Source: Ecytonucleospora hepatopenaei (Eukaryota; Microsporidia; Enterocytozoonidae). Taken from it: DNA of 64,000 nt. This document shows positions 1 to 9,600 of this stretch, one piece after another (position 1 is the first letter of the stretch; each line of letters opens with the position of its first letter). The DNA is taken from positions 186,001-250,000 of the forward strand of contig JAPMUG010000001.1 in NCBI GenBank assembly GCA_026692725.1, in the 5' to 3' direction. Made by a program: the position numbers and the translations under genes. The notes under the pieces were generated by a model. That model made no database searches and had not been told where the DNA came from. It saw only the letters and a program-made list of their open reading frames with translations.

Positions 1-1
1 A

Positions 2-967
2 AATCTCAAAAAATTAAAACCACTCAAATTTATCACACACAGCGATTCTTTCCATGCAGACGAAATAATTGCGACTGCTTTTCTACTTGAAGTTTATAAT
101 GACAGAGATGTTGAGTTAGTCAGGAGCAGGGACATGAATGTAATTGAAACAGGAGATATTGTTTATGACGTGGGATTTGTTTGTGACCCTAAGAAGAAAA
201 GGTTTGACCACCACATGGCTACCTTTACTGAAACTTTCAATGACAAATATAATGTTAAATTAAGCAGTGCCGGTCTTATTTTCAAATATTATCATAAGGA
301 ACTTTTTACTAAGAAATTTAACTTTAATTGTTATACTAAGGAAGTACAAGAATTTATTACGGATAAAATATACAGGGAATATTTTTTACCGGCGGATGCT
401 CTGGACAATGGATATGACTTTCATTATGATCTGTTAGGAATTGAAAGTGCAAGACCAAGGTCCATACAGGACATGGTTGCTGCTTATAATGTACATTTTA
501 TAGAAAGTGCAAAAAATTATGAAGCAGTGCAGCTTACTAATTTTTCACGTGCACTTGAAATGGTCAGGGAGGATTTAAAAAACTACCTTTCATTTATCTT
601 TGAAAGCTATGCCTGTGAAATGGAAGAGGCAATGAGGGAAATCAAGGAAAATAAAAACAAAAACATATTTATTCCTAATAAAAATTATAATCGTAGTTTA
701 TTGCAGGATTTACTGGATAATCATGATGAAGTTAAGTTTGTTATTTTTACAAAAGGAAAAAATTACAGAATATACGCAGTAAACAAGAAAGGAAAGCAAT
801 TTGAAACAAGATGTCCACTGAAAAAAGAGTGGAGAGGAACCCGGGACGAGGAACTGCAGAAAATCAGTGGGATTTCAGAAATTACATTTGTGCATGCCAC
901 AGGATTTACAGGTGGAGCAAGTACTTTGGAAGCAGCAATAAAAATGTGCGAAGAATCGATGAAATAA
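2..967 (+). CDS. MYG1: MYG1-family metal-dependent exonuclease/hydrolase, 5' end cut off
   Basis: The frame is open from base 2, so the gene enters from outside the window; the ATG at 134 is internal. The visible N-terminus contains the family's HADE motif, then the DVG motif, then FDHH, in the order and spacing of MYG1/GAMM1 proteins (DHH-like phosphoesterase fold, metal-binding His and Asp residues). The C-terminus carries FVHATGFTGG, which is typical of the family end. Known members are 3'-5' RNA exonucleases of nucleus and mitochondria; which compartment applies in an organism with reduced mitosomes is open. About 321 residues are visible and only a short N-terminus is missing. The stop is at 965-967. 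The next gene is convergent. The family call is firm; the cellular role is taken from the family. Confidence 0.9.
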   Translation, partial: NLKKLKPLKFITHSDSFHADEIIATAFLLEVYNDRDVELVRSRDMNVIETGDIVYDVGFVCDPKKKRFDHHMATFTETFNDKYNVKLSSAGLIFKYYHKELFTKKFNFNCYTKEVQEFITDKIYREYFLPADALDNGYDFHYDLLGIESARPRSIQDMVAAYNVHFIESAKNYEAVQLTNFSRALEMVREDLKNYLSFIFESYACEMEEAMREIKENKNKNIFIPNKNYNRSLLQDLLDNHDEVKFVIFTKGKNYRIYAVNKKGKQFETRCPLKKEWRGTRDEELQKISGISEITFVHATGFTGGASTLEAAIKMCEESMK

Positions 968-1061
968 ATTTTTTTATTAACTTATAAATATTTAATTTTT
1001 AATAAATCATCTATATCTAATAAATAATTTAATAGTTATTAATTTTTAGTTAACAAATAAT

Positions 1062-1838
1062 TTAATATCCATTATCTGGTTCTGGAGGATTAAAAGGTTG
1101 ATTATTCTGTTTTTGCTGTAATATTATATATGTTATACCACCTATAAGCAATAACATTTTAAACAATACTGCTGATATACACAAAATCATTACCATCTTT
1201 TTATACGTTTTGTCTTCTTTGCCACTTTCACCTGGAAACTGTGGAGGTTGAAGGTTTTTGTTAATCGTGTCAAAAACATCCATGTCATCAATTGCCCTAA
1301 AAATGTCATCTCCACCAAATCCAACAAGTCCTGATTTTCTGTATATGTCCTTTCCTTTATTCTTTAAAAATGATTTTAAATTTTCTAATAAATCTTTATA
1401 ATATTTCTTTCTCATCTCAAAAGTCTCTTTATTTTCCCTCTCAAATTCTTTCGTAAAGTTTTCATGTTGTTGCTGGCTAATGTTGCTTACAAACCATTCT
1501 TCTTTGTTTATTTTAAGTTTTTGTATCATTGCATCAATTTGCTTGTGTTTTTCCTCATACCTTCCTATTTCATTTCCAGCTATTTTGCACTGGTTTAAAA
1601 TTTCTTCTTTTATTTTTTCCTTTGGATTCTCCTTAAATGTTTGTTCATTTAGTTTATAAATGCATTCCATGTCATTTTGTAACGTTTTATTTTTCTTATC
1701 AATTTCATCATGGTAGCTTACTAATATTCCTATATGATTTTCCATTTCTGTTTTTTTATCTTTAATAATAATCTGTATGTTATCATATAATTTAGAAGGT
1801 ACACAAAGAATATTTATATACCACATATAGTTGAACAT
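1062..1838 (-). CDS. Hypothetical secreted/type I membrane protein
   Basis: A 258-residue protein with no recognised family. The first 20 or so residues are hydrophobic enough to be a signal peptide or anchor. A long charged, helical, probably coiled-coil region follows (Lys/Glu-rich, about residues 25-185). A strong transmembrane segment lies at about 216-240, and the short cytoplasmic tail is rich in Pro, Asn and Gln. This layout (signal, helical ectodomain, one C-terminal membrane span) recurs in other proteins of the window, although the membrane span here lacks the FSIL signature of the pair at 2874-5458. The ATG at 1838 is genuine. Function unknown. Confidence 0.6.
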   Translation of the reverse strand: MFNYMWYINILCVPSKLYDNIQIIIKDKKTEMENHIGILVSYHDEIDKKNKTLQNDMECIYKLNEQTFKENPKEKIKEEILNQCKIAGNEIGRYEEKHKQIDAMIQKLKINKEEWFVSNISQQQHENFTKEFERENKETFEMRKKYYKDLLENLKSFLKNKGKDIYRKSGLVGFGGDDIFRAIDDMDVFDTINKNLQPPQFPGESGKEDKTYKKMVMILCISAVLFKMLLLIGGITYIILQQKQNNQPFNPPEPDNGY

Positions 1839-2208
1839 ATATCTAATAAAATATAAAGTATTATTTATTGTTAATAAAATATTAAGTATTAAATATTTTT
1901 ATAAAATACTATTATTAAATTTAAAGGGTATAAAATTAATTTATAATTTTATAATTTTTTATAAGGAAAGTTTAAACAGTAAATATAGTAAAAATCATTT
2001 TTAAATAAATTAAACGTTATACTATAGTATAAATTATACTTATAATAGATATTTAAGAAAAAAAATATTTTATAACATAATAACAGTAAAAACTATACAA
2101 ATAATTTTATCTTTCTAAATTAATTTTGTTTTTTAAATGTATTTAAAAAAAGCTTAATCTCAAAAATTTCTATTTTAATCAAAAATCAATATTTTTTACA
2201 AATTTTTG
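1839..2208. other. AT-rich intergenic region between divergent genes
   Basis: About 370 bases of mostly A and T between the divergent genes starting at 1838(-) and 2209(+). It has short A- and T-runs and poor direct repeats. A GGG-like motif (aaagggtat) is at about 1923. I see no gene. Confidence 0.5.
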
Positions 2209-2745
2209 ATGCTAATTTACCCATGCTACTTTTTTCCGTTTTTTGATAAAATATTTATCATATTATTTTACAATACAATAAATACAGAATACTCTTCAGA
2301 TGAAAATGGCGTGTCTTCAACTATGAACAATCCAAATAGTCGTCTTTATCTCTCAAATTTAACAGTAGGTCGTGTTTTTTTGCAATCCTCCCGTTTAAAA
2401 ATGCCATACAACAATGGATTTAGCTGTGAATTGCTGCATATGAAGAGCTTAGAATACATGGAAGGTGATCCACTCCTATTGGTATTTACCATTAGCAGTT
2501 GTTTTAATGGTAGGGTTGAATTATGGAAAGAAAATGATTTAGATGAAGTCTTTCCTGCTTTTCTAATTATGACAGGATATGTCAGGGAAGGTGTATATTT
2601 TATTAATCTTAACACAACACTTGAAGAGGGCTTGACGTATTATTTAAAAATTACAGCCCTAATAAATATTGTGGAACAGGTTTATATTTCAAAGACAAGA
2701 ATAACATATGAAGGAGCAAATTCATTTATATATGTTACAGTATAA
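2209..2745 (+). CDS. Hypothetical secreted protein
   Basis: A 178-residue protein starting at the ATG at 2209; an extension by one TTG codon is unlikely. The N-terminus is hydrophobic and aromatic (about residues 1-25) and looks like a signal peptide ending before a Ser/Asn-rich stretch. The body is predicted to be mainly beta (alternating hydrophobic residues, VELW, VYFINL, YYLKITAL) and has only two Cys residues in the mature part. No transmembrane span follows, so secretion is plausible. No family is recognised. It lies between genes on the opposite strand. Confidence 0.5.
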   Translation: MLIYPCYFFPFFDKIFIILFYNTINTEYSSDENGVSSTMNNPNSRLYLSNLTVGRVFLQSSRLKMPYNNGFSCELLHMKSLEYMEGDPLLLVFTISSCFNGRVELWKENDLDEVFPAFLIMTGYVREGVYFINLNTTLEEGLTYYLKITALINIVEQVYISKTRITYEGANSFIYVTV

Positions 2746-2873
2746 TAAATTAATACATTTCTAATAATAATTTAATTTAATATTTTTATATCATACATTA
2801 ATTATATTATTTATTGATATATTAATTATATTGTTTATTGATACATTAATTATATTATTTATTGATATATTAA

Positions 2874-3770
2874 TTATGTTTTTATTATTGCACTTGTTTC
2901 TTGTATTTGATAATTTAATACACCCTTCTTTAATTTTTTTATATGATAAATGTATAAAACTCCCCCAAAAATTAAAAACGCTACACTCAATATTGAAAAT
3001 CCTACTATTAAACCTATACGCACCTGTCTTTTCTTTTCTTCCTTTTTAGACTCTGTATCTTTTACCTTTTTAACTCCTACTGTAGTACCTGTAACACCTT
3101 TTAAAGCACCTGTTATACTTGTTGGATCATCAGGCTTTAATGGGGGATGTTCTGGATCTGGTAAGGTGCCTTTTTCCTTTCCACTATCATCAATGTATTT
3201 ATTTACCATGTTCATTATTTCTTTAGACACTTTACCCAATATGTAATTTTCTTGCCTTATTACACAATCCTTCATTTGCATACAGTTTTTTGTAAAATTA
3301 TTTTTCTCTTCTAGTGTTACGTTATTTAGGTATGGCTTCTTATTCTTTTGTAGCATTTCTAATATTGGATTAAAAAAGTTATCTACATCAAAATCTAACG
3401 TAAATTTAAAAAGATCACTTTTATCTTTAAAATCAGTATTTATTTTTTGTATCATTTCTGCCTTTGTATTTTTTCCTATCATGGGTCTAATATTATTGTC
3501 AAAATATAAAGTAGTTTCTGGTAAGTAGCTGTCTGCTTTATTGCACTTTATATTGGAAATTAACGCTTCTTGTACCATCAGCTGTGTCTTTAAAGTAAGA
3601 AAGTTTTGTAAAAAATCTTTTAGTTCAGCTTTACTTTCATCTATGCAATTTTCATAAGTAAAGAAGTTAGTTAGAAAGTTTGACATGTTTTTGTGTTGAC
3701 TTTTATCAAAAATTACATGTAATTTATCAGCACAGGCTATACTTAACAAAAAGTTTATGAAGATAAACAT
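2874..3770 (-). CDS. Type I membrane protein, paralogue of the protein at 4733-5458
   Basis: Read from the ATG at 3770 (298 residues); a longer version would need a TTG start. Residues 1-16 form a signal peptide ending in a small residue and Cys-Ala. The N-terminal ectodomain carries NFLTNFFTYENCIDES, which lines up with NFLSNFFTYKNCLDEN in the gene at 4733-5458. A helical region and a Pro/Asp-rich stalk follow (about 205-225), then a basic stop, a membrane span containing GFSILSVAFLIF and a short cytoplasmic tail. The two genes are near-neighbours on one strand and are clearly an old tandem duplication. A surface or secretory-pathway role is inferred from topology only. Confidence 0.65.
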   Translation of the reverse strand: MFIFINFLLSIACADKLHVIFDKSQHKNMSNFLTNFFTYENCIDESKAELKDFLQNFLTLKTQLMVQEALISNIKCNKADSYLPETTLYFDNNIRPMIGKNTKAEMIQKINTDFKDKSDLFKFTLDFDVDNFFNPILEMLQKNKKPYLNNVTLEEKNNFTKNCMQMKDCVIRQENYILGKVSKEIMNMVNKYIDDSGKEKGTLPDPEHPPLKPDDPTSITGALKGVTGTTVGVKKVKDTESKKEEKKRQVRIGLIVGFSILSVAFLIFGGVLYIYHIKKLKKGVLNYQIQETSAIIKT

Positions 3771-4047
3771 TAGCAAATATATAAATTAAAAACAAAATTA
3801 TATATTAAAATTAAATATTAAGAATTAAATATTAAAATTATTTTTTAATTTTAAAAATGGGGGTGAAATAAATCAAAATATTTATTAATAAAATTTAATA
3901 TCAAAGTATACTGTATAATAATCTCATATTCTTTAACCCATCATAATCATGTTTTATCTAAATAGAGTTTAAACTATATTTAAAATATATATACTGTATA
4001 AATATAATATATACGATTTAATTATATTTATAATATATACAGTATGA

Positions 4048-4290
4048 TTATATTTTAAATCTTTTTACTTCTATTTCTATACTATCACTATTTGTAATCT
4101 GTTTATGTACTTTCTTTGCCTTATTTATAATTTTCTTTTTTACATTTGTAAATTCTAATGACTCAGTATCATTATACCCCAATCCCACTCTTCTGTTTAA
4201 AAATGTTAAATCTGGTACTTCCACATTTCTATCCATTTTATTGCAAATTATGTCAATTAGTGCATCTACTCCTCTGTCTTTTCTGTACAT
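4048..4290 (-). CDS. Small hypothetical basic protein
   Basis: An 80-residue reading frame whose ATG at 4290 is preceded on the coding strand by CACCCCAAT, the CCC-type promoter motif used by microsporidian genes, which argues for expression. It has no signal peptide or membrane span; the second half is rich in Lys, Ile and Asn. The middle (LNRRVGLGYND) looks conserved in style, but I do not recognise a family. It lies between the two paralogous membrane-protein genes. It could also be the remnant of a longer gene. Confidence 0.45.
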   Translation of the reverse strand: MYRKDRGVDALIDIICNKMDRNVEVPDLTFLNRRVGLGYNDTESLEFTNVKKKIINKAKKVHKQITNSDSIEIEVKRFKI

Positions 4291-4732
4291 ATTGGGGTGA
4301 TAATTTTTATCATTTTTAGAAATGTATAAATATAGAAATATTATATTTTACAATAATATTCTTTATATGGTATTTATTTAATAAATAATATTCTTTACAT
4401 GGTATTTTTTTAATAATAATATAACATATTTCTATTTATTTAATAATTTCTTACATAAACAAATAATGAAAGAAAACAATGTAAAAAATAGAAAACCACA
4501 TTTAATCATTGTATGTTATATTACAAAAAGGAACTTAAAACATACATGGAAGAACTGCCCAAATGTCTTCCTGAGCAAAAACAAGAACAAAAGAAACTTA
4601 TTATGGAAACAAAAAGAGTGATAAAGCATATACTATCAGAACTGAATTAAATATGAGTAATATTTATGTTTTAATATAAATTAAAAATAATTAATAACAA
4701 TCAATAGTTTAAAATATTTTTAGTAATTTAAT
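4291..4732. other. AT-rich intergenic region with one tiny ORF
   Basis: It contains short AT repeats such as tattctttatatggtattt at about 4357-4410, present as two similar copies, and the small ORF at 4513-4650. Nothing else is recognisable. Confidence 0.4.
4513..4650 (+). CDS. Possible 45-residue protein
   Basis: The reading frame starts at the ATG at 4513. It has a coding-like composition unusual for this AT-rich spacer (mixed Glu, Lys, Leu, Pro, Cys, a plausible amphipathic helix, ending HILSELN). An in-frame stop lies eight codons upstream. No CCC motif is near the start. It may be a real small protein, the second exon of something, or a decayed gene. Weak call. Confidence 0.22.
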   Translation: MLYYKKELKTYMEELPKCLPEQKQEQKKLIMETKRVIKHILSELN

Positions 4733-5458
4733 TTAATCATCTTGTTTTTGCACTGAACGTTTGTAAAAAAAACCAAATATTAAAATTAACATAAAAAGAC
4801 CTAAAATTGAAAATCCAATAAGCATCCACATTCTTTTTTTATCCTCAGGTTGTTTTTTCTCTTCAGGTTTTTTACCACTTTCTGGTTCATGTTTATCATC
4901 AGGCACTTCAGTGTTTATCATTTTACAGATCGACACTTCAATTTCATTACTTAATTTAAATGATAAATTTGTACACAACTCTATTAGTTTTATAAAGTTT
5001 AAAACAAAACACTTTTTTTCGTTATCTGTAATTGTAGGTAAATAAACATTTTCTTTTTCTAATGCTTTTGCCAAATTTATCATCTCCTGACTTGTACGTG
5101 CCGCTTCTTTTTTTTCTTTCTTCAAAATATTTTTAGCCACTTCAAACAACTCTCTCTTAGATTTTGTACCTATGACAGGCTTAATGTCGACCTCAAAGAT
5201 TTTGTTAGTTTTATCTTCTAAGGCTTTTTTAACGCTTTTCCCTTGAACTAAACCTTTGTCAAAACCTTTACACATAGCTTGCAAACCGTCAAATGTTCCA
5301 AAAAAATCCTTTACATCATTATTATTTTCATCCAAACAGTTTTTATAAGTAAAGAAATTACTCAAGAAGTTTTGCTCTGTTGAGTGTAATTTCTCATCAA
5401 ATTTAACCACTGGCTTAGCACATAAAATATTTAACAAACTAATTAAAAAACGAAACAT
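4733..5458 (-). CDS. Type I membrane protein, paralogue of the protein at 2874-3770
   Basis: 241 residues from the ATG at 5458. It has a signal peptide (about 1-15, LLNILCA), then the shared NFLSNFFTYKNCLDEN block. A Lys/Glu-rich helical ectodomain follows with VDIKPVIGTKSK, matching NIRPMIGKNTK in the paralogue. A Glu/Pro/Lys stalk precedes a membrane span with LIGFSILGLFMLILIFGFF and a basic tail. The cysteines of the YxNC and later CxxL segments could form disulphides outside the cell. It lies next to MCM7 on the same strand. Function unknown; duplication and type I topology are well supported. Confidence 0.65.
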   Translation of the reverse strand: MFRFLISLLNILCAKPVVKFDEKLHSTEQNFLSNFFTYKNCLDENNNDVKDFFGTFDGLQAMCKGFDKGLVQGKSVKKALEDKTNKIFEVDIKPVIGTKSKRELFEVAKNILKKEKKEAARTSQEMINLAKALEKENVYLPTITDNEKKCFVLNFIKLIELCTNLSFKLSNEIEVSICKMINTEVPDDKHEPESGKKPEEKKQPEDKKRMWMLIGFSILGLFMLILIFGFFYKRSVQKQDD

Positions 5459-5535
5459 AAAAATTAATTTAGAGGTAATTAATTTAATTAAATTTTAAAA
5501 ACTAAATTCAGAGTTATTTTTTAATAATAAAAATT

Positions 5536-7682
5536 TTAAAGTATAACCAACTCATTGTCCTCTGTCTCAACCCACACACTACACTCACTAAAACTTTTAA
5601 TCACCTCTTTTACTTTTTCCCTCTCAAAATTGGTTGTTGCATAAAATTGAGACAAGTCGATGACATTGTCGATAGCAGCATCGCATAAAGCCATGTAAAT
5701 TTTATGTTTAAGAGAAGGTTCGTTTTTCTTTGTTGTATTCTTTTCAAAGACATACAAGTCAAGTAAACGCATTGCTTCATTAACATCAGACAAAGAAACC
5801 TGATCATTTCCTACAAAACGTGCATGTGCCATTGAAATCCTAATGACTGATAAAATGTACCTGGGAGTCATTGTTTTGTTTGTCTTTCTCTTTCTGATGT
5901 AGCAGGACACAATTTCATTTTTAATTTCAGAAGTGAGTTCTACATTTTTATTTCTTTTGTATTCGATAAATGCCTTAAGGGTGTCATAATCAATTAAATT
6001 TTCATATTTATTTTTTTCAGTGTTTAAAACTTGATTTTCATGCAAGGAAGTCACGTGTTCGGCCAAACGCAAATCTTCTGTAGCGTCACTTTTGTCTTCT
6101 AGCACAACAACCACGTCGAACCTGCTCATTAAAGACACAGGCATATTAATATTATAATGAACAGATTTAGAACGATCAAATCTCCCTTTAACTGGATTTG
6201 CAGCTGCTAATATGGAACACCTTGCATTTAACGTGGTGTTTATTCCTGCTTTACTCACGGAAATGCTTTGCTGTTCCATCACCTCGTGAATTGCCACCCT
6301 GTCCATTTCGTTCATCTTGTCAAATTCGTCAATGCAGCAAATTCCCTTGTCTGCCAAAACAAGTGCACCCCCTTCCAGCAAATATTCATTTGTAATTGGA
6401 TCCTTGGTTACCGAGGCCGTCAGACCTGCCGCACTGCTGCTTCTTCCAGTCGTATAAACACCTCTTCTGCTCAACCTACACACTGTTTTTAGTATCTGTG
6501 ACTTTGCTATACCAGGATCACCGACCAACAAAATGTTAATGTCTCCTCTGATCCTCATACGGTCATCTTTGGTGGTCAGACCGGGCGATGAAATGAGTTG
6601 CAGGAGCATAAGCTTTTTTACATCCGTCATTCCAAAAATTTCAGGAGCAAAGCTATTTATTACATCTGCTGTTGTCATGTTATTTAGATTAAACTCTGTT
6701 TCTTTCATTTTATTTACTTTACTTTCAATACACGTAGCCATTAAATATGTATCATTTAACAATCCTGCCTTTAATTTTTTATATCCGTAAAACATCTTAG
6801 GCATAAAAACACCATATAAGGAAATTTCTTCACCTGGTTTTACTTGCTCAGTATCAGGACCATATGCCTCGATTGTAAGACTTCTTGGAATTCCCCCTGT
6901 GGAACACTTTCATTTGTTTCCTGTAAAATAATTTGCTGGTGTTTTACGAATTTGCTTCCTCTTGAAATTAAACAAAGTGCTCCTATGATTTTCCTCTGCC
7001 TACAAGATGCGCTCATGCACTCCTCCATAAGATCAAAATGATCATTGTTATTTACCTGTTGGTATGTTTCTGCACCACAAGCTTCACAAATATACGTTGC
7101 TACCTTTATCGCTGGTTTAACCTGGGTGAGTCTCACTACCACCCCCTTAACGTGCACCAACCCTCCTAAATTTTCACTGTTTAAAAATCTAAGGGGAATC
7201 GCTGCGTCCTGGCTGTCGTAAATCTTTATGCTGTAATCCCTTACCAAATACCCCAAATGCTTTGGAATGGACTCGTTTGGAAATTTTTCCTTAAAACGTG
7301 TAATTCTGTGAACTACAAATGGTTCTTGTTCCTGTAAATTAATGTTTTCAATCCTTATTTCATCAATTATATCATATAGCATCTTAATATATGTATATGT
7401 ATTTCTTTTAATGTTATATATTAAACTATTTTCAAAAATATTATCTGTTTCAAGTGTTAGATACTCAAAAATGTCTTTTATGTCAATTTTAATGGTTTTA
7501 TTGGCGTTGCTTGTTATGGCTTCAAAATACTTTCCTAAAGAATCTTCTGTTCTTCCATACCACGTCAAAAATCTTTTTAACACTTCTCTTTCATTTTCAA
7601 AGTTAGGCATATTGTCATTGTTTAATGCAATAAGTTCCTTATGAACTTCTTCAGGCTTTCTTGAATTTATTTTAATATCCAT
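5536..7682 (-). CDS. MCM7: MCM7 replicative helicase subunit, split by a one-base frameshift
   Basis: Two reading frames make one MCM protein. The upstream part (7682 to about 6897) has the N-terminal domain and the OB-fold zinc region: GLVHVKGVVVRLTQVKPA, then CEAC and a distant C-x4-C pair, then RGSKFVKHQQIILQE. The downstream part (to 5536) carries Walker A (GDPGIAKSQ), Walker B (CCIDEFDK) and the arginine finger (SRFDVV). The order and the VKPAIKVATY segment fit MCM7 best among MCM2-7. The frame breaks in a run of five C on the + strand (6893-6897). With six bases the protein would read VPQGGIPRSLTIEAYGPD, as expected for the family. A homopolymer sequencing error is more likely than a real break, because both halves are well preserved and the gene is essential. 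Confidence 0.9.
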
Positions 7683-7841
7683 TGTGTTATTTAAACTTAA
7701 ATATTTTATTATAAGTTAGGTTTTATGCAAAAGAAAATGAGGGTAAAAGGAAAAAAAGAAAATTTTATTTTAAAAACATTAGCAGTTAAAAACAATATAA
7801 TTAAATATTAAAAGATACAATATTAACCATAAGAATTTAAT

Positions 7842-8399
7842 TTATCCTCCCTTAGCAATAAACTCATCAAAAAGTGTACCTGGTTGGACTTTCTTTTCTA
7901 AATCACTTTCTGGTACATAAACTATGTCCCATAAGAATGTGCCTGTGTTTTCGTCCAAATTGCACTCATTCATAAGCAAGCACAATCGGTTACCGTCTTG
8001 GTCAGTAAGAAGGTCGTCTGCACTTTTAGAAATGTTTTTTTGTCTAAAATATTTTATCAGCTCCTGTCCTACCAAATCAAATGTTGAAATATACAAATAT
8101 TCCTCAGTTTCTAAATCCGTGCAAAATTCCGTGAAATCACTGTTTACCATGTAAATTGGCTTTAAGATAAATTCAAAATCATCAATGGCATACACATTGA
8201 TACCTCCTCCAAAAATGCTTTCGTTGTTTCTTCCATTTCTTAAATTTGTGCTTTTAACCAGCTTTTTGCTGCTTCCGTGCTTTCCAGGCTTGGATACTGA
8301 AAAGTCTAAAACCTTATAGAAGTTAATTTGTTTGTCCTTTACTTCTGCATACTTATTTCCTTTTTGCAATTCCTTACCATCTAACAAACTTGCTTTCAT
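7842..8399 (-). CDS. Translation factor eIF5A (hypusine-containing), divergent
   Basis: 185 residues. The N-terminal half holds the eIF5A hallmark VSKPGKHGSSK at about residues 35-45; Lys40 in GKHG is the residue converted to hypusine in the family. The preceding KxxxLxKGNKYAEV and the following strands fit the SH3-like domain. The second half would be the OB-fold, but it is divergent and longer than usual (typical proteins are near 157 residues). eIF5A rescues ribosomes stalled on poly-proline and helps termination. Upstream of the ATG at 8399 the coding strand reads TATCCCTTGT, a CCC promoter motif. The motif makes the call strong; the C-terminal divergence leaves some doubt. Confidence 0.8.
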   Translation of the reverse strand: MKASLLDGKELQKGNKYAEVKDKQINFYKVLDFSVSKPGKHGSSKKLVKSTNLRNGRNNESIFGGGINVYAIDDFEFILKPIYMVNSDFTEFCTDLETEEYLYISTFDLVGQELIKYFRQKNISKSADDLLTDQDGNRLCLLMNECNLDENTGTFLWDIVYVPESDLEKKVQPGTLFDEFIAKGG

Positions 8400-8663
8400 A
8401 CAAGGGATAAAATTTTTAAAAATTTAAAAACCATGAAAATACGTAAAAATATTTCTTTGTAAATACATACTTTATACTGATAAAAATAAAAAGTTAATGC
8501 TTATTTAGTTAAAGATGGTTAATCATTATTTAAAAAGTTTGTTATGACAAAATCATTTTAAAAAATAAAGTTAACAAATAAATTTTAAATATAATTTTTT
8601 ATTAAATTTAAATTAAATTAAATTAATCCCTTAATTCTTTTTTTAAAATATTAATTATAGCAA

Positions 8664-9095
8664 ATGATATTAGTTTTTATTTTTTATTTAAATTATATTT
8701 TATGTATTTCGGTAATATACGTACAAGAACCCGACAAATCAAAAAATAAACCAACAAAATTAATATTTACAAATCCCATTCCTTATAAAACTAAAATGAC
8801 AGAAACTGATACATATACCTGTTCAGAAGAATATGTAATTTATGTAGAATCATTTATATTGTATAAAGAAAACAATCCAGATTCTTATAAAGAAATGAAA
8901 GTTTGGTTTTTGCTGGATAACGGATTACAGTTTAAATTAGAATTTTTGCTTACTGGCAATTCTATAATAGAAGAAGGGTGTATTGAAAATACAGAATATA
9001 CTAAAAATATTTGTGATTATTTGAAACTTCCTGTTAAAATAACAAAAATCTTAGATGCGAGAGAAGAACCTGAAGGAGCAGAAGGAAATGATTAA
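8664..9095 (+). CDS. Hypothetical secreted protein
   Basis: 143 residues with a signal peptide of about 17-20 hydrophobic residues (LVFIFYLNYILCISVIYV), four Cys residues in the mature chain, a mixed alpha/beta body and an acidic Glu/Gly/Asp tail. There is no membrane span after the signal. A CCC motif (aatccctta) lies about 38 bases upstream. No family is recognised. It may be a secreted host-interaction protein, from layout only. Confidence 0.5.
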   Translation: MILVFIFYLNYILCISVIYVQEPDKSKNKPTKLIFTNPIPYKTKMTETDTYTCSEEYVIYVESFILYKENNPDSYKEMKVWFLLDNGLQFKLEFLLTGNSIIEEGCIENTEYTKNICDYLKLPVKITKILDAREEPEGAEGND

Positions 9096-9165
9096 ACCAT
9101 TTTATTGTTAAAATTATAGCAAATTTATTCAGTAACAAAAAAATCAACAAAAAACAATTTTATCA

Positions 9166-9405
9166 TTATAATGTATCTTTCTTCTTTTCATAATCACTAA
9201 AACCACCTATAAATTGACCATTTATAAAAATCATAGGAAATGTCTTGTGGTTATACTTTTCCATTATGTCTTTGACTAAATCAGCATCACCATATCTGTC
9301 ATATAGTTTGAGGTCAGGTAAAGCATCCATTGCTTTACGACAGAAAGGACATCCATCCATCTTTACAATAAAAGAAGGTGTTGTTTTTATAATATTTTGT
9401 AACAT
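9166..9405 (-). CDS. Glutaredoxin
   Basis: 79 residues. The dithiol active site is C19-P-F-C22, followed by a helix. The cis-proline motif TFPMIF is at 55-60, and INGQFIGGFSD at 61-71 matches the glutathione-binding region. This is the compact glutaredoxin fold with a short C-terminus. Classical glutaredoxins reduce disulphides and protein-glutathione adducts with glutathione. The coding strand reads TTACCCATA just before the ATG at 9405. No targeting signal is evident, so it is probably cytosolic. Confidence 0.9.
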   Translation of the reverse strand: MLQNIIKTTPSFIVKMDGCPFCRKAMDALPDLKLYDRYGDADLVKDIMEKYNHKTFPMIFINGQFIGGFSDYEKKKDTL

Positions 9406-9600
9406 TATGGGTAATTTTTTGTTTGTTTTTATGCAATATTTCTAAAACTTTGTAAACAAATTTTAATTTTTTAATAGTGGTTTAAATGGACAATATAATA
9501 TTTCAATCTGTAATTAAATAAATAATTAAATAACTAAACTAATCTTCGAAAGAAACTTTATTTAAAAAATTAAAATGTATAAACTTTATTTATTTATGAT

